From Nymphaea colorata (Eukaryota > Streptophyta > Magnoliopsida > Nymphaeales > Nymphaeaceae): DNA of 64,000 nt. The stretch covers positions 16,789,858-16,853,857 of the forward strand of contig NC_045144.1 in the NCBI RefSeq assembly GCF_008831285.2, given 5' to 3'. The position numbers and the translations under genes are program-made. The notes beneath the pieces were generated by a model. It was not told the origin of the DNA, did no database searches, and saw only the letters and a program-made list of their open reading frames with translations. Of this stretch, positions 54,483 to 64,000 are shown one piece after another. The first letter of the stretch is position 1, and each line of letters starts with the position of its first letter.

Positions 54483-54814
54483 GGGTTAAAAAAGCTAGTC
54501 ACCTGTTCAAATGTGAAAAACTCAACTATCTTGGTGAATGTCCGCCATATTGATTTGGTGATCATATATTCTGGTAAAATAAACTTGCCCACTTAATTTC
54601 TTACTATGTTTATACTTTTGTAGTAATTCTGTTACTTAAATGTCACTTAATGTCATTATTGATAGCGAACAGTTTGCAACGTGGTTCAAACTCAAGGAGT
54701 AAGAGGTTTAAAACCTGTGGTTGCTGAAACATTTTGCTATTGCTATGGAATGTAAATTTATCCAACCTCTGAACAAAACCAAAACCTTTGATGTATACAG
54801 GCATGGTCTTGGAA

Positions 54815-55050
54815 AGAACGCTGGGCAAGGGGTCGGGTACCCAACCCGGTCTTGGGCTCGGGCCGACAAGTTATCAGGCCGGCCCAGTGGGCCCAACTAA
54901 GCCCACTTCGTTTCGACAAGATTTTTTAATATATATTTTATTGATTATTATATATAATTATAATATTTTAATATAATTAATTATATTTACACATTATATT
55001 TTTTATTAAAAATATATATTTTTAATTTAATCGAACTGGCCAGATGCCCA
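54815..55050. mobile_element. GC-ended, AT-cored MITE of the hAT-like type
   Basis: 'gctgggcaaggggtcggg' at the left pairs loosely with 'gatgcccagacttgc' at the right. The centre is ataatta/atatat, very close to 35470-35560. No TSD was found; borders are approximate. Confidence 0.5.
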
Positions 55051-55054
55051 GACT

Positions 55055-56060
55055 TGCTTGAGAATTCGACGCAGCAGCGGTTCTCCTTAATAAAACATTG
55101 AAAAAAAAAATCAGTTTGAAAATCAATGAGAATGCTTGAAAATTATCTTTTAAAAATAAAACGCCGTTGATTTAAAAAAAGATTATCAAAATACTCAAAG
55201 CAGTACGTAGTTAAAACGGACATTATTGCTGTTCTACAATCGGCCGTCAAACTGGTTCAAATTGAAGCCAATTCAGGCGGTTAGTGTATAAATATACGTA
55301 GCGACTTCCCCAAGATACGTATTTTCAAGGCAAGGTGAGTTTTATAAGGAACCAAAGTTTTCCCAGTAGAAGATATGGTGTCTGTGAGCATATATGGTCA
55401 TGAACAAGGTATGTTCTGCGTGCACAATCCCAAGGAGAAAGATTTCAAGCATTCTTTTATTGAAAGATATATTAAAACAGGCCAAGTGGTTACTTATAAA
55501 GACAAATGAATAGGCGATCCAGGTACGAGCGAATCTATTCATCACTAGAGCATTCTCCTTCCAACATAGGATTTTGTCTGTCTAATTTTTTTTTTATATT
55601 ATTTTATGCAAGTAACATAATAATATATTCACCTTATTTGAGATTTAGTTCTTTTGAAGCAGGTTAGATATAGTTTCTGCCGATTTTTCTTGCTTGTCCT
55701 CTTATGTAGAGTGGAATATTAGGTCCGTGCCTTAGGCTAATAATCACTCCAAACTTTTGAAGCTCAAAATTCTAACTCCAGCATGCATTGGCACTACAGG
55801 CCACCCTAAACTAACCAAACTCTTCCTGACTCTATAGGGAAAGAATATGATTTTGGATATTATCCGGTGCCTTGATTATACTCTGAAACTCATTAGTCTG
55901 GTTAATTTGATCCGAAATTAGAGCCCAATTAGTCATCAAACTTTAGTCTGTTAATGAACGATCTTCTTACTGGTTCCAATCCCAATCTGATTCCTGGGGC
56001 ATGTGGAAACTCCAGCTTGGCAGTGTATTGTTTATATAGGAATCCAAATCTAATTCCAAA
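55055..56060. other. Intergenic, third module spacer copy
   Basis: 55395-55555 matches 34790-34970 and 46370-46550 (tattaaaacaggccaagt, tataaagacaaatgaa). No gene. Confidence 0.5.
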
Positions 56061-56329
56061 AACACTAATAAGTCGTTTGATGGCCAAAAAAACACGCGGA
56101 ACAGGACACACTTGTTTTATTTAGTTGAGTTTTCATTTGGACACAGTAAACAGAACGGACGCCTGGACAAAGGTATAAATTACTTCCTGTCTTAAACTTA
56201 GACTGTTCCGAGCTCGGAACAGGCTAGCACCATCTCCTGCCCCGAGAACCCACCCCGGACCTCCTGAGTTGCCCTCTTGTCGAGCTCCTTCTCCCCCTTC
56301 TGAGTCTCCCTCTCGCCCCCGCGGAAGAA

Positions 56330-57480
56330 ATGGCGGCGAGAGCCAGAGGAGGAGGGGGAGGTAGGGTTGTTGAAATGCTGGCGAGGAGGAGCCAGGAGGC
56401 GAGCCCCGAGAGGATGATGGTCTGGACGGAGCAAAGGGCGCCGAGGCAGGAGCGCAGGGTTCTGGTGCTTTACTACCTCTGCAAGAACGGTCAGCTCGAG
56501 CATCTGCATTTCATGGAGGTTCCTCTGTATTCTGTCGAGGGGCTGTGCCTCAGAGGTGAGATTCTCCGAGAGCCTTCCGTCGTCCTTCCTATGCGCTGTT
56601 CGTTTCCGTGTTTTTCTCGTTTGTTTTTGTTGCTTTCGTTTCTTCCCGCTTCCTGAAATCGATCCTGGTTGTTCTTGTCCTTGCAGATGTGACGAGCCAT
56701 CTAAACTTCCTCAGGGGAAAACGAATCACTTCTATGTACTCCAAGCGGTATGGATCGTCCATTTTCCCCTTTCTTCATCTTACTTTTTTTGCTTCTTTGT
56801 TTCCTTCTTCATCTTACTTTTTTTTGCTGAAGTTACTGTGTCTTACTCAACTTTAGCTCTGAATTTACTATTTTTTGTCGTATTTATTATACTTAGCATT
56901 TTTAGACTTTTCTTTACAGTTGCTTTGTTGATCATTGTGTATCTTCTGATTCTTAGTCTGAACCATGTTTCTTTTTTTCAAATTTTAAGTTTTTATCCTT
57001 TAATGATTTAATTTTTCTAGAAAAGGGTGCAAACATTTCTTACGAGTTTCGTATCTCTTTCCTTGAACAGCCGCAATTCCTGCCTACTTCATCATTGCTG
57101 ACAAGACAATCCTATAGTGTGCATGGAGAAATACTCAGGCAAATTTTAACAATTCTTTGATTTCTAGCCACTCCACGCACTTGGCTTACTCTGTTTCGTC
57201 TGTTGATTTTCCCCATAGTGGTGGAGCTCATTTAGGTGGATATAGCTTCAATAATGCTGCTTACCAACAGCATCCAATGACCATGATGAACATCAATAGG
57301 TCGAACCAGAACCAGAACCAGATGCTGAATGAGAGATACATGCAGATGATGTACAACAGGTCTTCTCTCACCCCACTTGCTACCACTTCCTACTACAACT
57401 ATCAGCCACAATCACAGACAGCAGAGTATGCTACCTATTTGTTCAGTGATGATAACACCAGCAGTTGTGCCATCATGTGA
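56330..57480 (+). CDS. Candidate chimeric gene: SOSEKI N-terminus joined to HIPP C-terminus
   Basis: Exon 1 56330-56555 and exon 2 56687-56747 encode the start of a SOSEKI (DUF966, DIX-like) protein: SQEASPERMMVWTE, then VLYYLCKNGQLEHLHFMEV and LNFLRGKRITSMYS. The usual WSC after MYS is missing and the rest of the DIX-like domain is absent. A downstream exon 57168-57480 encodes the glutamine/asparagine/methionine-rich tail of a heavy-metal-associated isoprenylated protein, ending FSDDNTSSCAIM with a CaaX box; no HMA domain is present. Joining donor CG|GTATGG to acceptor TTTCTAG|C keeps the frame (600 nt, 199 aa). SOSEKI proteins polymerise at cell edges; a prenylated tail would add a membrane anchor. 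Expression is unknown; the locus may simply be two gene fragments. Confidence 0.5.
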
Positions 57481-57807
57481 AGGGGAATGAAAAAAAAAGA
57501 AAAACAAAGAAATAAACATGATGTCTTTGTCTACCGTGTTTAGAATGTAGGAGATAAGGCCTTATTAAGTGTTTCCCCTTTTTTTTTTTTATTTCAGTCC
57601 TTTGTTGAATGATCTACGGTGTTCTCGTTGGTTGCACAACATCTTGTTCGGCATAAGAGGATATGGTTCTGGCCGAATGTGTTGGAACGATATAGTTGGA
57701 TGTTGCTGTAACAATGATGTGTTGCTGTAACAATGATGTATCATGGACTAAGCTCTGTAATAAACTTCTTGCTGCTGGTTTTGTTTATGAAAATGGGATT
57801 TGCTTAT

Positions 57808-57808
<1 letters not shown>

Positions 57809-57834
<26 letters not shown>
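57809..57834. repeat. (GA)n microsatellite
   Basis: About 13 GA units in the 3' region of the chimeric locus. Confidence 0.85.
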
Positions 57835-57838
<4 letters not shown>

Positions 57839-58248
57839 AAAACAAAATTGACTATAAAAAAACACAAACATTGGACAAAACAAAAACAGACACCGAAATG
57901 AACCGACAGAACGGATAAAACAAACATTTGCGAAACAAACGCTGGACAAGAGGAACTTAGTGTTTTGTTTCTAAAATCATCAAACGTTGGACAAAGAGCA
58001 CCATTATCCATGAGGACATGACAGTAGTCTCATGGACAGGATGTCCTATCCGTCGTGTCTCAATAAACAACAATCAAACGACCTTTAAGAGTACGAAGTT
58101 TCTCAATGATTAGGTGTGAGTGAGAAAAGTATTTTATCTTAGGTGAAAGAGTTGAATCTCATTAGTGGAACCGGTAATAATAACATCTAATTCAATTAGG
58201 TTGCATTTGATGGCCTTTGATCTATATAATGATTGAAAAACTTAGAAA

Positions 58249-58606
58249 TAAGGGTGGCAATGAATTGGGTACTCAATGGAGAGTTGGGTATCCAGCCCGC
58301 GATGGGCCAGGCTTTCGCACAATTGAACTGGCCCGATTAAAATATTTGCCAGATTGGGTTATCCCGAGTTGGGTATTGGGGGCCGACTTGACCGGATACA
58401 TATATAGTCACATTACTTATTTTGTTTTCTCTCTCCTCCCCCTTTATGTGTGCGTTTGTGTGCTTGTGTGTGCCATCTTTAGCATATGACACCAGCAATT
58501 GTTGAACATGATATTTAAGCGGGCTAAACTTAGCCGCCGGCAATGACTTCGGGCCACTTCGAGCACCAGTTCGAGCACAACTTTGTCGAGCCCATGCCTA
58601 CCCTTA
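58249..58606. mobile_element. hAT-like MITE, 358 bp
   Basis: Left end TAAGGGTGGCAATG, right end CATGCCTACCCTTA (the reverse complement TAAGGGTAGGCATG matches the left with one insertion). Flanks cttagaaa and cttgaaat are a possible decayed 8-bp TSD. Its ends match those of the element at 17081. Confidence 0.7.
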
Positions 58607-58957
58607 CTTGAAATGAAAGGATATGAATTTGAGAAGTGTCCAAAAAAGGTGGAGACTACCGAAGAAAAGACTCAAAAAATAAACAACAAAAAGGAAAGGT
58701 ATGTGATCACGGATGAGGCTTCGTTTCCTTTTTTATCCATCTCCTTCATTTTCCATGATTTAAGCGTTTTAGATTTCGGGGAATGAGTAGGTGTTGCTGG
58801 TTTTTTACGCGTCTTGGTCCATTTAATGTTACATATTGATCGCTTTAATTTGTAATGTCTCGCCGGCCTCTGTCTTCTTCCTTTCTCAGTGCCTTCATCC
58901 AATGGAAGAACCAGAAAATTTATTAAGCGGCCTTTCTGTTTTGAGATTTTTTTCCTC

Positions 58958-58965
58958 TATAAATA
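58958..58965 (+). promoter_or_regulatory. TATA box of X8 gene 3
   Basis: TATAAATA in the context cctcTATAAATAgagagacgc, 88 bp before the ATG, nearly identical to gene 1. Confidence 0.75.
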
Positions 58966-59045
58966 GAGAGACGCTACCCGCCACTCTTACTTGCAAGAGC
59001 ATCATAGACCACCTGAACATCAATCCTTCTTCTTCTGCTCCAGTG

Positions 59046-59994
59046 ATGGAATCTAGAGTGACCTTGAATTCCTTGGCTCTTCTTCTCCTGATGTTAATCG
59101 TCAGTCATGGTACTGAGATCTCCTATTGTTGCTTTGTTATCTCACATTATTCTTTCCCCTTGTTTCTGCAGTCCTAATCTCGAATCCTGCCTATAGTTTT
59201 ATGCTGCAGATCTTGAAATTGTGAATATATTTTCTTTCTTGTTAGCTTCAATCTTCACAGGTAACTTCTCATTTTGTTTTCGTGTTTTGACATTTTTTTC
59301 AGGATCATTCGTGAAGGTGGTAAACGGGCAGGTACTTTTCTACATTCTGAAATGATTAATGTATTTGTTCTAGAATCAAATGGTTCCGATAAACTACCCG
59401 CTTCAGTACTCCATACTTTCTGCCTCGTTCTTCTTTTCTTTTGGTTCCCAATTTGAGCTTCTCAAGTATGACAGTCCCCTGTTTGTCTCCTTTCCATTGT
59501 TTTACTATTGTTAGTGCTAAGCAAATAGTTCCCAATTAACCATGTCTGATCATCAAAATAGTCTATCTCAAATAAATGAATGCTGAGACTTTTCTTCCTT
59601 ACCATTGCTTCTTTCAACAGAAGTACTTGACTACGATGCTAAATTCGATTCTGACCTGATCATCTGTAATGTATTTTGCTGTTCCGGATTTGATCCATCT
59701 CTTGTACTCAGATAATATGGTAAAGAAGGTTTATAACTAATTAAGGGGAGCGTCTGATGAGCAGAATAGTTTTCATCATTCAGAAACTCACTCTTCATAT
59801 TGCCGCTTAGTTCAAAGGGAAAAAGAAAATGCATCAAATGCCACTTAAAGATTTCATACTTGAAAATGAAATCTATAACACAGCTTGGTTGTGAACAGAA
59901 CCACACCTGGTGCATAGCGAGGCCCTCTAGTGAAGAAACTATGCTTCAGAACAACATTGATTTAGCGTGCTCCAATGGCGTCGACTGCAGCGTG
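59046..59994 (+). pseudogene. X8-domain gene 3, cut by a Copia retrotransposon
   Basis: Exons 59046-59109 (64 nt) and 59303-59331 (29 nt) match genes 1 and 2 in length and splice sites. Exon 3 starts at 59899 (HTWCIARPS) and runs intact to GVDCSV, where the 5' LTR of the Copia element begins at 59995. Reading into the LTR adds one codon and then a stop (tgt tag), giving about 64 residues with only three of the six X8 cysteines in place. Up to the insertion there is no other disabling change, so the insertion is probably what killed the gene. The remaining part should lie beyond the window, after the 3' LTR. Confidence 0.85.
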
Positions 59995-60305
59995 TGTTAG
60001 CAGAATTACAGGGATTGCCTCCATTTCTTAGGAAGGTGAATCAAATCACGCCTTTCCTTTCTCACTATTTCCATATCATTTGTTTCCTTTTTTTCTTCAA
60101 AGGAACAGTTATGAGAATTCTGCGTGATTCTCTTACCATAATCTGGTATGGCCTGTACTCTATAAATTGAGGATTCATCCTCCCTATCCTGTATCAAAGA
60201 AAATAAAGGAGAGCTCCCTTTCTCGTGGACGTAGGCATTAGAATGCCGAACCACGTACATGCTTGAGTATTGCTGTGTTCCCAATCTTTATATCTCTTTT
60301 TAACA
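59995..60305 (+). repeat. 5' LTR of the Copia element (311 bp)
   Basis: Begins TGTTAG and ends TTAACA, giving the perfect TGTTA/TAACA terminal pair. A TATA box (ctcTATAAATtg) at 60161 and an AATAAA-type signal (gaaaataaagg) at 60199 mark the promoter and polyadenylation regions. Confidence 0.88.
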
Positions 60306-60317
60306 TGGTATCAGAGC
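60306..60317 (+). other. Primer binding site (initiator tRNA-Met)
   Basis: TGGTATCAGAGC directly follows the LTR; it is complementary to the 3' end of plant initiator tRNA-Met, the usual Copia primer. Confidence 0.9.
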
Positions 60318-61092
60318 TAGGTTCTTGAAAGGGATTCTTGTCTGCTGTCTGCCGCTAGTTCACGTTTTCTGCTAGTTCATGTTTTCTGATTCCCAGCAAC
60401 TCCATTCACCAGACGTGACGCCGGCAAGCAGAGTTTATTCGAAGGAAGTGACGCCGGCAAGCAGAGGAGGCACCTTCTTCCCATCTTCCAAAATTGGGGA
60501 TTTCTTTGATCTGCCTTGATATCAAAGACGAAGATCACAAAAAAAAAAAAAGGGAACCCATCTTCCAAAATTGGGGATTCCTCTGTTCTGCTTTGCTATC
60601 AAAGAAGAGAGAAAAAAAAAAGAGGGAATATCCTGCGTCGGTTATTTTCCCACAGCAACATCACTCACCGTGAAGATCTGGCAAGCGGCATCGACTGCAA
60701 GTCGTGGATCCGGAGTACCTTGTTCCTCCGAGCGAGATTCCACGTTTCCCAGAGAACTCACCGTGAGATTTAGCAGACGCTTCATCGTCTGTCTCCCATC
60801 AACAGAACCAAGAGTGCCGCTCCTGCTCGCCTGGTGGAATCGCCGCCGGCATGCCTCGCCTGGTGGAATCGCCGCCGGCTCGCCTCACCCGGTGAAAGAG
60901 AAGTCGCCGCCGGCTCCTAACAGCGTACGGGAAAGCGTTCTGAGCGGTGGAGTGCCCTTCCTCATTTACCTCATTCTTACTCCGCCCCTTTCAGTTCTCC
61001 TTTTTTTTTTATTGTCGAGAGGAAGAAAGTTTCTTTCACCAACCGGAGCAGGGCATACTAAATTTGCTTTAGGGCGTATTAAATTTGCTTTC
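60318..61092 (+). other. Copia leader with several tandem duplications
   Basis: Untranslated leader. Short direct repeats occur as pairs: gtgacgccggcaagcagag (60415 and 60449), catcttccaaaattgggga (60481 and 60559), and ctcgcctggtggaatcgcc (60827 and 60857). The frame open across much of it is probably not used before the ATG at 61093. Confidence 0.6.
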
Positions 61093-61975
61093 ATGGCCAG
61101 CATTCAAACTGGAGCTGCTCAAGGAGACGAAAATTCGAGAGGATTAAAATCATCTGATCAACATGACAATACATTAAAAATCACATCTACTCTCCTCAAC
61201 GGCGCAAATTATTTAAGTTGGGCCAGGGCTGCACGTTTATTTTTGAGTGGGAGATCTAAAGCAGGATACATCAACAGAAAAATCCTCTGAGTGGGAGATC
61301 TAAGGCAAGATACATCAACAGAAAAATCCAGCAGCCTGCATCTAATGATCCTAGGTACGAGGAATGGGAGTCGGAAAATGATATGGTCATGTCCTGGTTA
61401 ATAAATTCTATGGAACCGTCTATAGCTAACATGTTCATGTATCAAGAAACGGCCCAAGGCATTTGGGAGTCGCTGAAAGAACTCTTCAGCGAGCAAAATA
61501 ATCTTGCTCGTATATATCAAATTAAATGTGAGATTGCTAATCTCACTGTGGGAAACAAAGATATTCAACTTTATATCGAGCGTCTTCACAGTCTCTTCGA
61601 TGAACTTCTTCAATACCGACCGGCCACATCGGATCCCGATATCTTCAAGCAACGGTTCGAGGAAGATAAAATTTTCAAAGTGTTAGCTGGTCTCACGGAC
61701 GACTTTGAAACCTTGCGCAGTCAAATCTTGAACTCTTCTCCTTTTCCAACATTCAACACTGTCTGCCAAATCATTCAAAGAGAAGTATCTAGGCGAAGAG
61801 TCATGAATTCATCCCACAAAGATGAAGTTGCAGGTTAAAACTCTGAGAAAATGGTGTATGTTTCTCGCACCCAAGATGGACAGAGACGTGGACGCAACAA
61901 TATGAGACCACGCAGCAAGATGAAGTACACTCATTGCAAAAAGATCGGTCACACCCGTGAACGATGCGTGAACGA
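61093..61975 (+). pseudogene. Copia gag (frame-broken)
   Basis: Starts MASIQTGAAQGDENS and continues with the gag N-terminal motif LNGANYLSWARAARLFLSG. A 44-bp tandem duplication (61244-61287 and 61288-61330) shifts the frame and gives a stop at 61288-61290. The next frame holds the UBN2-type gag body (WESLKELFSEQNNLARIYQI, LYIERLHSLFDEL), then an in-frame stop at 61836. Past this stop is a CCHC zinc knuckle whose first cysteine is tyrosine (YTHCKKIGHTRERC). An 11-bp duplication next to it (gtgaacgatgc/gtgaacgatac) shifts the frame again. Confidence 0.85.
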
Positions 61976-62803
61976 TACTGGGAGATCATAGGGAGACCCG
62001 AGAAAGAGAAACCAACCACATTTTTGAAGGAGATCAATTTGGCAAATTTGGTTAAAAAAGACGATTTGGAAAATTTTTTTCAAAGGTTCTCCAAGACCAA
62101 TCTCGTCTCATCTCAACCTGTCAATGAAAGCTCTGAAGGTAAGACGATGACTTTTCTTTCTATGACCAAAAATAATACTTGGATTATTGACTCCGGAGCA
62201 ACCGATCACATGACTAGTGAATCATCTACACTTAGTGAATTTGTCAAAGATTATAAACAGTCTGTATTCACTGCTGATGGGTCTTCCATAAACGTTGAAG
62301 GTGCTGGAAAAATGACGTTTTTAGGAAATAAAAAATCTACAGTTCTCCTTATTCCAAAACTTGCTGCAAATTTAATTTCAGTTAGTAAGATTACTCAAGC
62401 TCACAATTGTTTGGCATTTTTTTCTCCCAAGGACGTGACGTTTCAGGAACTAAACTCGAAGAAAGTGATTGGTAAGGGTCATCTCCAAAGAGGATTATAT
62501 GTTCTAGACGATGATTGTGTTAGCCTTCTCACCAACAGCCAACAAAACTCTGAGTACCGGATATGGCATTCAAGATTGGGGCATATTTCAAATCGAAGCA
62601 TCAAACAACTTATTCCTCACCTCACCACAGAAGATTGGGCATGTGACGCGTGTAAGTTCTCAAAATTCACTAGACTTCCTTTCCAATCATCTGTAGAAAG
62701 ATCTTTAGAAATGTTTGATCTTATACACTCGGATGTATGGGGCCGGCTCCTGAGATATCTCATACCAGATATAGATATTATGTTTCTTTTATTGATGATA
62801 TGA
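61964..62803 (+). pseudogene. Copia protease and GAG-pre-integrase segment
   Basis: Open frame with the aspartic protease motif WIIDSGATDHMT (Asp about residue 76), the pre-integrase motif WHSRLGH (about 201-207) with paired cysteines CDAC (about 227-230), and the first integrase aspartate in IHSDVWG (about 257). A one-base frame change just after VWG ends this frame; the integrase continues in another frame. Confidence 0.88.
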
Positions 62804-64000
62804 CTCGTGTAACTTGGATTTATTTCCTCAAGAATAAAGGTGAGGTACCAAATATATTTGAAGAGTTCTATAATCTCATTTATACTCAGTACGAAATCAA
62901 GATAAAGAAACTTCGTTCCGATAATAGTGGAGAGTATGTTAATGACCATCTTAAAGAGTTTATGCGAAAAAAAGACATACAACCCCAATACACGTGTGCT
63001 AGAACCCCTCAACAAAATGGTGTTGTAGAGAGGAAAAATCATCAACGTCTAAACATCGCTCGTGCTCTCATGATACACATGACTGTACCACAAAAATATT
63101 GGAATGAAGCTATTGGTACCGACTGCTATATATCCAATCGGATTCCTAATTCTAGCATTGATGGAAAGGTACCTCTTGAACTCCTCCTCAAACGGTTGAT
63201 CTCCGTTAGACATCTCAAAGTCTTCGGGTGCAAGTGTTATGTCCATGTGCAGGAAAAAAACAGAAATAAATTTCAGAAATGTGTAGTTAAAGGGATTTTT
63301 ATGGGATATTCCAGCAAAAAACATAGCTACCGATGTCTTGATCCCATTACAAACAAGATGATAGTCTCACGAGATGTAAAGTTTTACGAGTCTGAAAGAT
63401 ACTTTGAAAATATACAACAAGATGAGAATTCTTCTCAGCCCGCCAATGAAATGAGCAATATCTCTTGCCCATTGACTGATATCTTTAATCAAGTACCTCA
63501 CCGGCAAATCAATGAGGTAAACCAGCCCTTGCAAATTCAAGAAGTGACTGGTGAAAGAGGAAATCAAACTCCTACCTTAGACGACACTACTGTTCCTCAA
63601 GTCAAACATTCTTCTCGTCAATGCAGGCCTCCGGTCAGGTTAAGTGATTACTATACCTATCTTGCCACTGACAATATTCATTCTATTGAAAAGTATTTAT
63701 CTTTTGACGGATTCTCAGAGCAGTATAAATCTTATGTTCATGCAACCTACAAACTCCAAGAGCCGAAAAAATTTGAAGAAGCCTGCAAAGATGTCAAATG
63801 GATAGATGCCATGAAAGAGGAACTTAAAGCTCATGAAAAAAATCGTACGTGGGAATTTGTCCCTTGTCTAGAGAAAAAAAAATTGGTTGGATGCAAATGG
63901 ATTTACAAAATTAAATTCAAAAGCAATGGAGAAGTAAAACGATACAAAGCGCGACTTGCTACAAAGGAATTCACTCAGACTGAGGGTATTGACTACACAG
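62746..64000 (+). pseudogene. Copia integrase core and start of reverse transcriptase
   Basis: Open in one frame from the frame change to the window end. Integrase motifs are FIDDMTRVTWIYFLK, LRSDNSGEY (second Asp) and PQQNGVVERKN (Glu), giving the DDE triad with the aspartate of the previous segment. KVFGCKCYVHV and the GIFMGYSS segment follow. Then comes a variable linker and the RT opening WIDAMKEELKAHEKNRTWE and WIYKIKFKSNGEVKRYKARL. The RT catalytic motif, RNase H and 3' LTR lie beyond the window. Confidence 0.9.

Larger units (their letters stand above)
56067..58092. mobile_element. Inverted-repeat-bounded segment holding the SOSEKI/HIPP chimera (candidate)
   Basis: The left end 'aagtcgtttgatggcc' and, 40 bp inside, 'acacgcggaacaggaca' are mirrored at the right as 'caatcaaacgacctt' and, inside, 'atgtcctatccgtcgtgt'. 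The inverted pair spans about 45 bp with mismatches. No clear TSD was found. It could be one gene-carrying transposon, or two separate MITEs of one family that happen to flank the locus. Confidence 0.35.
59995..64000 (+). mobile_element. Ty1/Copia LTR retrotransposon, 5' part (runs off the window)
   Basis: Order seen: 5' LTR, primer binding site, leader, gag, protease, GAG-pre-integrase, integrase, then the start of reverse transcriptase. Integrase before RT is the Copia order. It is in the same orientation as the X8 gene it interrupts. Several frame breaks (see the parts below) make this copy non-autonomous as it stands. The target duplication predicted from the left side is the five bases GCGTG (59990-59994). 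Confidence 0.92.

Noticed and set aside
51310-56000. A third GDSL gene between X8 genes 2 and 3
   Set aside because: No FGDSL, GGNDYN or WDGIHLT motif and no exon-like homology to genes A or B was found in this stretch.
60571-61092. Long Copia leader frame as an extra N-terminal gag domain
   Set aside because: The frame starts in duplicated leader sequence, has no motif, and the conserved gag start MASIQ at 61093 fits the family better.

Overview
The window is nuclear DNA of a flowering plant. The genes have GT-AG introns. The coding families are plant-specific: STIG1-like secreted cysteine-rich proteins, GDSL esterase/lipases, X8-domain proteins, and SOSEKI and HIPP pieces. Intergenic DNA is AT-rich, full of (TC)n(TA)n microsatellites and small DNA transposons, and a Ty1/Copia retrotransposon runs off the right edge. 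I cannot name the species from the sequence.

Layout. (1) About 1-22.5 kb is a STIG1-like array. It has three intact single-exon genes (1690, 11309, 19563) inside tandem segmental duplications of roughly 8-10 kb, plus one broken copy (about 9.5 kb) and two promoter-only relics (5.5 and 15.5 kb). Insertions present in one duplicate and absent in others reveal several hAT-like elements with 8-bp target duplications. (2) About 24-60 kb holds interleaved tandem families: GDSL A (24.3-29.5 kb, 5 exons, 372 aa), a STIG1 pseudogene (32.3 kb), X8 gene 1 (37.3-38.5 kb, 119 aa), a STIG1 relic (39.4-40.0 kb), GDSL B (40.7-44.4 kb, 5 exons, 369 aa), X8 gene 2 (49.8-51.3 kb, 119 aa) and X8 gene 3 (59.0-60.0 kb). 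The order suggests an ancestral STIG1-GDSL-X8 module that was duplicated and partly lost. (3) At 56.3-57.5 kb the first two exons of a SOSEKI gene lie just upstream of the last exon of an isoprenylated HIPP-type gene. A plausible splice joins them in frame into a 199-codon chimera. (4) X8 gene 3 is cut in its third exon by the Copia element, whose 5' LTR begins at 59995. The element's internal region carries several frame breaks and reaches the reverse transcriptase start at the window end.

The three intact families (STIG1, GDSL, X8/Ole e 10-like) all encode predicted secreted proteins, and members elsewhere act in stigma, pollen or cell-wall biology. A shared reproductive role for this cluster is inference only. 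Intron-exon models come from reading frame, splice consensus and comparison between paralogues inside the window; no transcript or database evidence was available.
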